A DNA stretch of 64,000 bases from Bianquea renquensis (GTDB lineage: Bacteria; Bacillota; Clostridia; Lachnospirales; Bianqueaceae). Position numbers and translations under genes: made by a program. The stretch lies in NCBI RefSeq assembly GCF_014384895.1, contig NZ_JACRSQ010000004.1:62001-126000 (forward strand), given 5' to 3'. This document shows, one piece after another, positions 34,281-41,280 of the stretch (position 1 is the first letter of the stretch; each line of letters begins with the position of its first letter). The notes below the pieces were generated by a model. It was not told the origin of the DNA. It did not search any database and saw only the letters and a program-made list of their open reading frames with translations.

Positions 34281-37200
34281 ATGGATAGGTTTGCACAGAT
34301 TGCCAAAGAAGGCGTATCCGTTCAGGAACGGGGACTTATCATACCGGAGCCGGAAAAGAAGGATGTCATTTTCCTACAAAATATTTCGGATGCCAGGTAT
34401 CAGTTTACGCCTTTGAAAAAAATGGACTCAGAGGAAGAATTGAGCGAAGCGCTGCTGGCTGCTAGGAAAGAGTACAGACCGTATATGCGGGATCTGGCCC
34501 CAGAGATGGAGGAACTGCGGGAACGGATGCCGATTCAGCGCGCTGGTTGGAGAATCCAGACGAAAGCGGATCAGCAGGATTTCCAGGGAGTGTTGGACGG
34601 AAAGGGACAGTGGGAGGAAGTACAGCTCCCCCACTATGGCGCGCCGGTTGGCAAAGCTACCACATTCTATCGGATGTGCTTTGATTTGACAGAGTCCATG
34701 GCAAGCAAGGATGCGATCTATTTGTGCTTCAAGGGTGTGGACTATAAAGCTGCCGTGTACGTGAACTACCGGTTCGTCGGCTCCCACGAGGGCTTTTTTG
34801 CCCCCTTTGAATTCCAGATTACAGACTTTGTCCGTGAAAAGGACAATGTGCTGCTGGTTGTGGTGGAAAATGACGCCGTGCACTCTGATGGAGGAGAGAA
34901 GATCTACGCGGCAACGGGCCTGGGATTTGATGACAGCAAGGTGGGCTGGCATCACTGTCCGCCAGGGATGGGGATTTATCAGGAGGTTTATGTGGAAGGG
35001 CGTTCGGCCGTGTCGATTGCGGATATTTTTGTTCAGCCCATGGAGAACTTGGAGGATGCAAGCTGCTGGATTGAGGTCAGCGCCGCCAGTGCGATGAAGA
35101 AGAAGGTCCGCCTGGAGCTATCCCTATATGGACAAAATTTTGACGAGACGGTGTTCACGGCGCTGCCCTACGACCCATCCACCAACCTGGAGGTCGGCCT
35201 GGGAGATTCCTTGACGGAGGCACAGACAAAGGCAGACGATGTGTATCATAAGCCGATGCCGCTTTTTGTCCAACAGGGGCGCAATCGGTTTGCGGTCCCG
35301 TTCCATATTCCGGGCGCAAGGCGTTGGAGCAATTCGAATCCTTGGCTGTATCAAGTCCAGGTTCGACTGCTGGACGAAGAGGGAAAACTTCTGGACTGCC
35401 GGAAACAGCAATTCGGGATGCGGTATTTTTCTATGGATACTGAGGGGGAGCGAAAGGGACGGTTCGTTTTCAATGGAGAGACGATACGCCTGCGGGGCGC
35501 AAACACCATGGGCCATGAGCAGCAGTGTATCTATAAGGGCGATATGGAGCAGCTTATGGATGACATACTGCTGGCCAAAATATGCAACATGAATTTCCTC
35601 CGGATTACACAGCGGCCTGTTCAGCCAGAATTCTACGACTATTGCGATCGACTGGGCCTGATGCTTCAAACGGATTTTCCATTATTCGGAGTATTGAACC
35701 GAGAAAAGTTCTGCGAATGCGTTCGGGAGGCGGAAGAGATGGAGCGGCTGATTCGGTCTCACGCCTGCTGTATTTTGGTCTCTTATATTAACGAGCCATT
35801 TCCCAATGCCAACAATCAGCCGCACCGCTGTCTGGAGCGCAAGGAGCTGGAGGAGTTCTTTACCGCTGCCAACATCGCCGTCCATCTACAGAACCCGGAT
35901 AGGGTTATCAAGCCCATCGATGGAGATTACAATCCACCGGAGGAGACATCCCTTCCAGATAATCACTGTTATCCCTGTTGGTATAACGGACATGGCATTG
36001 ATATCGGCCGTCTGTACAAGGGCTATTGGATGTATGTTAAACCAGGCTGGTATTATGGATGCGGAGAATTTGGGGCTGAGGGGCTGGACCCTGTGAGCGT
36101 CATGCGAAAATACTATCCTTCAGAATGGCTGCCGCAGACGGAGGACGAAGAGGCGAGTTGGTCGCCGGAAAAAATCGTGGGAGCGCAGACAGGAAGGTTC
36201 CACTATTTCTTCTTCAAAACGCCGACGAGTTTAGCCCAGTGGGTAGAGAAAAGCCAGGAACACCAGCGGTTTGCGACGCAGATTATGACGGAAGCATTTC
36301 GGCGGGACAGCCGTATGAATACCTTTGCGATTCATCTGTTCATTGACGCGTTCCCCTCGGGCTGGATGAAGACCATCATGGATGTGGAGCGGCGGCCAAA
36401 ACCAGCGTATTTTGCCTATCGGAATGCGTTGGAGCCGGTTCTTGTCAGTCTCAGAACCGACCGATTCACCTATTTTGCTCAGGAAACAGCACATGTAGAA
36501 TGCTATATCTGCAACGATACAAACGAATATTTGACGCAGTGTTGGCTTCAGTATTATGCGGTCTGTGATGGCAAAGTGCTCATGTCGGGGCGACATCCGG
36601 CTAAGATCGGCGCTTGTACTAGCCAATTTCAAGGATATATCACCGTCCCCATGCCGTCCGTATCGAAAAACGGGCGAAAAACGGTGACGGTGGTAGCAGG
36701 CCTGTTCGACGGGGCAGGGCGTTTGCTTCAGGATGCGTCCCAGGAATTAACCGTTTTTGGTGCCGCGCGGGACTCTCTTCTCGGGATTCCGCTGGATTGG
36801 CACAAGCCGCCGCTCTTCATTCTGGGCAATGAGGGCAAGGCCAGCGCGCTGTTGCAGGACATGGACCTGGAAGCCCAGCCCTTCCCCTCGACTTCCCCTC
36901 AGGAAGCGGGTGTGATCGTCGTCGATGACTACCTTGCATATGCGGCGAGAAAAGACAGCATCGACGCCTGGGTTCGCGGCGGCGGACGGCTTGTATTTCT
37001 GGAGCTGCCAACAGGCCGGTACCAGATTGCCGATGACACTGTGGAAGTACGGCCATGCCCGATGTTGCCGGTGCATTTTGCCGCTGTCGAGGATGTCCCC
37101 TTCATGGAAGGATTTGAAGAACAGGATTTCCGCTTCTGGTATGATGAACAGGCGGAGTATATTACGCCTCTCGCTGAGTACGTCGTGATCGGTGAAAATT

Positions 37201-37379
37201 TCGACCGGCTATTGGGGGGAGCTACGGCAGGCGATCGAGATCATTGGACGAGCGCCCACATCGCGGCTATGAAAGAGTGCGGAAAGGGCCGGATCATTCT
37301 GTGCGAGCTCAAGTTGCCCGGCAGGGTAAACAGCAATCCCGCGGCTAAGCGATTTGCAGCGAAGCTCCTGGAGAACTAG
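34281..37379 (+). CDS. Glycoside hydrolase family 2 protein
   Basis: This 1032-residue protein has the GH2 layout. A jelly-roll sugar-binding domain (about residues 90-240, LCFKGVDYKAAVYVNYRFVG) is followed by an immunoglobulin-like domain and a TIM barrel. The acid/base glutamate is in LVSYINEPF and the nucleophile is probably a glutamate in YGCGEFGAEG. A C-terminal beta-rich extension of more than 300 residues is unusual. There is no signal peptide. Likely activities are beta-glucuronidase, beta-galactosidase or beta-mannosidase; with the heparinase-like neighbour, a uronic-acid substrate is a reasonable guess. Confidence 0.85.
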   Translation: MDRFAQIAKEGVSVQERGLIIPEPEKKDVIFLQNISDARYQFTPLKKMDSEEELSEALLAARKEYRPYMRDLAPEMEELRERMPIQRAGWRIQTKADQQDFQGVLDGKGQWEEVQLPHYGAPVGKATTFYRMCFDLTESMASKDAIYLCFKGVDYKAAVYVNYRFVGSHEGFFAPFEFQITDFVREKDNVLLVVVENDAVHSDGGEKIYAATGLGFDDSKVGWHHCPPGMGIYQEVYVEGRSAVSIADIFVQPMENLEDASCWIEVSAASAMKKKVRLELSLYGQNFDETVFTALPYDPSTNLEVGLGDSLTEAQTKADDVYHKPMPLFVQQGRNRFAVPFHIPGARRWSNSNPWLYQVQVRLLDEEGKLLDCRKQQFGMRYFSMDTEGERKGRFVFNGETIRLRGANTMGHEQQCIYKGDMEQLMDDILLAKICNMNFLRITQRPVQPEFYDYCDRLGLMLQTDFPLFGVLNREKFCECVREAEEMERLIRSHACCILVSYINEPFPNANNQPHRCLERKELEEFFTAANIAVHLQNPDRVIKPIDGDYNPPEETSLPDNHCYPCWYNGHGIDIGRLYKGYWMYVKPGWYYGCGEFGAEGLDPVSVMRKYYPSEWLPQTEDEEASWSPEKIVGAQTGRFHYFFFKTPTSLAQWVEKSQEHQRFATQIMTEAFRRDSRMNTFAIHLFIDAFPSGWMKTIMDVERRPKPAYFAYRNALEPVLVSLRTDRFTYFAQETAHVECYICNDTNEYLTQCWLQYYAVCDGKVLMSGRHPAKIGACTSQFQGYITVPMPSVSKNGRKTVTVVAGLFDGAGRLLQDASQELTVFGAARDSLLGIPLDWHKPPLFILGNEGKASALLQDMDLEAQPFPSTSPQEAGVIVVDDYLAYAARKDSIDAWVRGGGRLVFLELPTGRYQIADDTVEVRPCPMLPVHFAAVEDVPFMEGFEEQDFRFWYDEQAEYITPLAEYVVIGENFDRLLGGATAGDRDHWTSAHIAAMKECGKGRIILCELKLPGRVNSNPAAKRFAAKLLEN

Positions 37380-37411
37380 AACACGAATTTGGAGCGATGT
37401 GGAAGAAATAG

Positions 37412-37440
37412 TTGACATCCACCGAAAAACCCAGTATAAT
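37412..37440 (+). promoter_or_regulatory. Consensus sigma-A promoter of the CorC-type gene
   Basis: TTGACA (37412-37417), 17 bp, TATAAT (37435-37440) is a perfect consensus promoter. Transcription from about 37447 gives a leader of about 170 nt before the start codon at 37619. Confidence 0.88.
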
Positions 37441-37446
37441 AAATCC

Positions 37447-37618
37447 ATCTAAACACAAAAAAGGCTGGTGCACACAAGTGGACGACGTTCCCGTGGAAGA
37501 TTCGGATTCTGATAAACGGACGATAGACTGCTGAGAGAAAGACGAGGCATATGGTTTCGCCATATGTCTGGTCTTTTTTGTGTTTGAACAGACTATGAAA
37601 TGGAGTTGAAGGAATTAC
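37447..37618 (+). promoter_or_regulatory. Structured leader RNA, candidate riboswitch or attenuator
   Basis: The leader holds a 13-nt segment AAACACAAAAAAG (37451-37463) exactly complementary to CTTTTTTGTGTTT (37573-37585), which includes the U-tract of an internal terminator. Between them are three GGACGA/AGACGA-like elements (about 37479, 37518 and 37540). The long-range helix and the terminator cannot form fully at the same time. I do not recognise a known riboswitch class. The downstream gene encodes a divalent-metal transporter-type protein, so a metal signal is conceivable. Confidence 0.6.
37538..37579 (+). terminator. Leader terminator before the CorC-type gene
   Basis: AAAGACGAGGCATATGG pairs with CCATATGTCTGGTCTTT across the loop TTTCG, with one mismatch and one G-U pair, then six T. 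It ends 40 bp before the start codon and so must be read through for expression. Confidence 0.85.
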
Positions 37619-38881
37619 ATGGGGAGTGACATAATCCTGATCATCGTACTGGGGCTCTTGATATTGATGTCTGCATATTTTTCCGCTACAGAGACAGCGT
37701 TTTCCAGTGCCAACCGGATTCGGCTGAAAAGTATGGCAGGAGCGGGCAATAAAAGAGCGGCGCTGGTCCTCAAAATGTCGGATAATTTTGACCGGCTTCT
37801 GTCCACGATCTTGATCGGCAATAACATCGTCAACATCGTGGCAACATCGCTGGCCACGGTGTTATTCACCAGGCATTGGGGAGATATGGGTGTCACGCTG
37901 TCCACTGTGGTGATGACGGTCCTTGTGTTGATATTTGGAGAGATATCGCCCAAAAGCTTGGCGAAGGAGTCACCAGAGAAATTTGCCATGTTCTCAGCGC
38001 CAATTTTAAAGGTCATTATGATTCTTTTGACGCCGCTGAACTGGCTGTTCATGAAGTGGAAAAAACTCTTGTCGAAGCTTTTCAAAAACAAGGATACCCA
38101 GTCCATGACGGAGGAAGAGCTGATGACCATCGTCGAGGAGGCGGAGGAGGACGGCGGAATCGATGAGCATGAGGGAGAGCTCATCCGATCGGCTATAGAA
38201 TTTAACGATGTCAGCGTTCAAGATATTTTGACGCACCGTGTGGACCTGATCGCCATCGATGATGAGATGAGCAATGAAGAGATCAAGGAAGTATTTTTGA
38301 ACAATGGCCTGTCGCGGCTTCCTGTCTACAAGGATACCATTGACCATATCATCGGTGTGCTTCATGAAAAAGACTTTATGGCGTTTCTCAACAAGGGCGG
38401 CACAGATTATCACAGCGTGATCCAACAGGTTTTGTTCATCCCGGAGAATATGAAAATTTCCAATCTCCTGCGGTCACTGCAAAAGTCAAAAACCCATCTG
38501 GCGGTGGTCGTCGACGAGTTTGGTGGCACGGCTGGCATCGTGACGATGGAAGATATTTTGGAGGAGTTGGTCGGGGAGATCTGGGATGAGCATGACGAGG
38601 TTGTGGAGACCTTTCAGAAGCTGGACGAGGTCACAACCCTAGTCAATTGCAGCGCTGACCTGGACGATCTATTTGAAGTGCTGGATATTAAGCAAGACCC
38701 GGACTCCTTCGACTCAACCACGGTAAGCGGGTGGGTTATGGAGGAGTTGGACCGTCTGCCGGAAGAAGGAGACTCCTTTGCATTTGAGGGGTATCAGGTT
38801 ACCGTCATGAAGGTGGATGACCGGCGCGTGGCGCAGATCAAGGTTGTCAAAGAGGTACAGGTGTCTCCGGAAGAGGAGTAG
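37619..38881 (+). CDS. CNNM/CorC-type membrane protein (DUF21, CBS pair, CorC domain)
   Basis: A 420-residue protein. Residues 1-170 are a DUF21 membrane domain with three or four helices (SAYFSATETAFSSANRIRL, FGEISPKSLA). Residues 200-320 hold a CBS pair (LTHRVDLIAIDD, DEFGGTAGIVTMEDILEELVGEIWDEHDE). The C-terminal part is a CorC/HlyC domain (GWVMEELDRLPEEGDSF). Members export magnesium or related cations or support resistance to them; the older hemolysin name is not supported. The gene stands alone behind a regulated leader. Confidence 0.9.
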   Translation: MGSDIILIIVLGLLILMSAYFSATETAFSSANRIRLKSMAGAGNKRAALVLKMSDNFDRLLSTILIGNNIVNIVATSLATVLFTRHWGDMGVTLSTVVMTVLVLIFGEISPKSLAKESPEKFAMFSAPILKVIMILLTPLNWLFMKWKKLLSKLFKNKDTQSMTEEELMTIVEEAEEDGGIDEHEGELIRSAIEFNDVSVQDILTHRVDLIAIDDEMSNEEIKEVFLNNGLSRLPVYKDTIDHIIGVLHEKDFMAFLNKGGTDYHSVIQQVLFIPENMKISNLLRSLQKSKTHLAVVVDEFGGTAGIVTMEDILEELVGEIWDEHDEVVETFQKLDEVTTLVNCSADLDDLFEVLDIKQDPDSFDSTTVSGWVMEELDRLPEEGDSFAFEGYQVTVMKVDDRRVAQIKVVKEVQVSPEEE

Positions 38882-38910
38882 AACATTAAACGAAGGCTGT
38901 TTGGAATTAG

Positions 38911-38955
38911 AAAAGACAATTCTCGAGAGGCGGGCCTCAAACAGAATTGTCTTTT
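38911..38955. terminator. Bidirectional terminator between the CorC-type gene and uvrB
   Basis: AAAAGACAATTCT (38911-38923) and AGAATTGTCTTTT (38943-38955) form a 13-bp perfect stem with a GC-rich inner hairpin. T runs on both strands let it end both convergent transcripts. Confidence 0.88.
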
Positions 38956-38986
38956 CATCTTATGCTATAGAAAAATCCGAAAGTAT

Positions 38987-40978
38987 TTACACCGAAATCT
39001 CCGCGAGGGCCGTTTTGAGCTTGATGATTTCGTCCCGAAGCTGGGCGGCCTCCTCAAAATGTAAGTCGGCGGCAGCTTTGCGCATTTCCTTTTCCAGCTT
39101 TGCGATTGCCTTGAGAAGCTCCTCCTTCGACATGGATTCCGGATCCTTTTCCAAGCTTTGGGGCTGGCCCTCCTCGTCCACGGCCAGGGTGGCCCGGATG
39201 ACGTCGCGGACTTTCTTCTTGATCGTCTGCGGGATAATGCCGTGTTCCTTGTTGTATTGATCCTGGATCTCCCGGCGACGGTTGGTCTCCGAGATGGCGC
39301 GCTCCATGGAGCCTGTCATGGTGTCGGCGTACAGGATGACTTTGCCGTCCACATTTCGGGCTGCGCGGCCGATGGTCTGAATCAGCGATGTCTCCGACCG
39401 CAGAAATCCCTCCTTATCCGCATCCAAAATGGCGATGAGAGAGACCTCTGGAATATCCAATCCCTCGCGCAGCAGATTGATGCCCACAAGAACATCGTAG
39501 ACGTCGGTGCGCAGATCGCGAACGATCTCCAGCCGTTCCAGTGTATCGATATCGGAATGGAGATATTGAACTTTGACGCCGGCCTCCTTCAGATATTTTG
39601 TCAAATCCTCGGACATACGCTTTGTCAAAGTCGTCACCAAAATTTTTTGTTTCCGAGCGATGACCTGACGGATCTCCTGGAGTAGATCGTCGATCTGTCC
39701 TAACACAGGCCGTACCTCCACCTGAGGGTCCAGAAGTCCGGTGGGTCGGATAATCTGCTCTGCCATGAGCTGCCCATGGGCATATTCATAGGGACCCGGG
39801 GTTGCGGATACAAACATCATCTGATGGATTTTGCTCTCGAACTCTTCAAAATTAAGAGGGCGATTATCCTTAGCCGAGGGGAGACGAAAGCCGTAGTCCA
39901 CCAGGGTTTCCTTTCTCGATTGGTCCCCGTGGTACATGCCGCGGACCTGAGGCAGGGTGATGTGGGACTCGTCCACGATGATGAGAAAATCGTCCGGAAA
40001 ATAGTCCAGCAGCGTGTAGGGGGTGCTTCCGGCCTCCCGGCCCGACAGATGCCGGGAATAATTTTCGATACCGCTGCAAAAGCCCGTTTCCCGCATCATC
40101 TCAATGTCAAAGTTGGTGCGCTGGGCCAGACGCTGGGCCTCCAAAAGCTTATCGTTCTCCTGGAACTCTCGAAGGCGCATTTCCAGCTCCTCCTCAATGC
40201 GGGAGATGGCGCCCTCCATTTTCTCTGGCGCGATGACATAGTGGGAGGCGGGAAAGAGGATCATGTGTTCCCGTTTGCCTAAGATCTCGCCGGTGAGGGC
40301 ATCCACCTCGGAGATGCGCTCCACTTCGTCGCCAAAAAATTCCACCCGGTAGGCGATGTTCTCCTCCGATATGGGGATGATCTCCAACACGTCGCCCCGC
40401 ACGCGGAAGGTCCCGCGCGTTAGGTTCATGTCATTGCGGGAATACTGTAGATCCACAAGGCGGCGCAGCACATCGTCCCGCTCCCGAATCATGCCAGGGC
40501 GCAGGGAGAGGACCATGCTGTTATAGTCGATGGGGTCTCCCAAGCCGTAGATGCAGGACACGCTGGAAACGATGATGACATCCTGTCGCTCTGCCAACGC
40601 AGCGGTGGCAGAGTGGCGAAGCTTGTCGATCTCATCGTTGATGGCAGAATCCTTTTCGATAAACGTATCGGTCTGAGGCACGTAGGCTTCAGGTTGATAA
40701 TAATCGTAGTAGGAGACAAAATATTCTACGGCGTTGTTAGGGAAGAATTCCTTAAATTCACTGTACAGTTGGGCCGCCAAAGTTTTATTGTGAGCCAGCA
40801 CTAAAGTCGGCTTTTGTAACTGTTCAATCACGTGTGCCATGGTAAAAGTTTTGCCGGACCCGGTGACCCCCAGCAAAGTCTCAAATTTGTTGCCTTTCTG
40901 AAAGCCTTTGACCAATTTTTCAATAGCCTGGGGCTGGTCTCCGGTGGGCTTAAATTCTGACACCACTTTAAAATCCAT
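38987..40978 (-). CDS. uvrB: Excinuclease ABC subunit B
   Basis: This 663-residue protein starts at MDFKVVSEFKPTGDQPQ, with GGAGGT 4 bp upstream; a further in-frame ATG 12 bp earlier overlaps the ribosome binding site. The Walker A is GVTGSGKTFT. It has the YYDYYQPEAYVP beta-hairpin region, DESHITLPQ, helicase motifs (LREGLDIPEVSLI, QTIGRAARN) and a C-terminal UVR coiled coil (FEEAAQLRDEI). It loads on damaged DNA with UvrA and positions UvrC. It is divergent from uvrA. Confidence 0.97.
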   Translation of the reverse strand: MDFKVVSEFKPTGDQPQAIEKLVKGFQKGNKFETLLGVTGSGKTFTMAHVIEQLQKPTLVLAHNKTLAAQLYSEFKEFFPNNAVEYFVSYYDYYQPEAYVPQTDTFIEKDSAINDEIDKLRHSATAALAERQDVIIVSSVSCIYGLGDPIDYNSMVLSLRPGMIRERDDVLRRLVDLQYSRNDMNLTRGTFRVRGDVLEIIPISEENIAYRVEFFGDEVERISEVDALTGEILGKREHMILFPASHYVIAPEKMEGAISRIEEELEMRLREFQENDKLLEAQRLAQRTNFDIEMMRETGFCSGIENYSRHLSGREAGSTPYTLLDYFPDDFLIIVDESHITLPQVRGMYHGDQSRKETLVDYGFRLPSAKDNRPLNFEEFESKIHQMMFVSATPGPYEYAHGQLMAEQIIRPTGLLDPQVEVRPVLGQIDDLLQEIRQVIARKQKILVTTLTKRMSEDLTKYLKEAGVKVQYLHSDIDTLERLEIVRDLRTDVYDVLVGINLLREGLDIPEVSLIAILDADKEGFLRSETSLIQTIGRAARNVDGKVILYADTMTGSMERAISETNRRREIQDQYNKEHGIIPQTIKKKVRDVIRATLAVDEEGQPQSLEKDPESMSKEELLKAIAKLEKEMRKAAADLHFEEAAQLRDEIIKLKTALAEISV

Positions 40979-41087
40979 TTTAACCTCCATTCTGGAGCGC
41001 TAGCGACGAGGCGAAGAGCTATCTGTGACGCTCCGGCACAAATAGCCACACGATTCCTCCTCCCGGTGCAGGCGAACTTATTTTCTT

Positions 41088-41116
41088 ATTATATCCTGAA
41101 CAGTACAAAATTGCAA
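41088..41116 (-). promoter_or_regulatory. uvrB promoter
   Basis: On the minus strand TTGCAA (41116-41111), 17 bp, TATAAT (41093-41088) lies about 110 bp upstream of the uvrB start. Just upstream of its -35 is the palindrome AAACATATGTTT (41125-41136). Confidence 0.65.
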
Positions 41117-41124
41117 TCCCTAAA

Positions 41125-41136
41125 AAACATATGTTT
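41125..41136. promoter_or_regulatory. LexA-like box 1 in the uvrB-uvrA interval
   Basis: AAACATATGTTT is a perfect palindrome that matches the Gram-positive LexA (DinR) consensus CGAACATATGTTCG at most central positions, with GAAC changed to AAAC. Its placement upstream of the uvrB promoter in the 302-bp intergenic region is consistent with SOS control. LexA itself is not in the window. Confidence 0.5.
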
Positions 41137-41190
41137 GGCTCATGTCACGGGGCAGCGTGTGTCGGGGGTGAAGTTTTTCGCTGACATCTC

Positions 41191-41219
41191 TTGACGAAAA
41201 AAGAGAAATACTGTATAAT
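41191..41219 (+). promoter_or_regulatory. uvrA promoter
   Basis: TTGACG (41191-41196), 17 bp, TATAAT (41214-41219) would start transcription near 41226, about 55 bp before the uvrA ATG. Confidence 0.8.
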
Positions 41220-41225
41220 CGAGAA

Positions 41226-41237
41226 GAACGTTTGTTT
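41226..41237 (+). promoter_or_regulatory. LexA-like box 2 at the uvrA transcription start
   Basis: GAACGTTTGTTT keeps the GAAC-N4-GTT(C/T) form of the Gram-positive LexA box and falls on the predicted start site of uvrA, where a bound repressor would block transcription. Confidence 0.5.
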
Positions 41238-41280
41238 GGATATCGCAATGGAAATCTATAGAATAAGTAGAGGATACGTC

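Noticed and set aside
37441..37585. Assignment of the leader to the NiCo, M-box, yybP-ykoY, guanidine or fluoride riboswitch classes.
   Set aside because: None of the conserved core sequences I know for those classes could be found.
41191..41280. A 30-residue N-terminal extension of UvrA.
   Set aside because: It would cover the promoter and transcription start; the family begins at the ATG at 41281.
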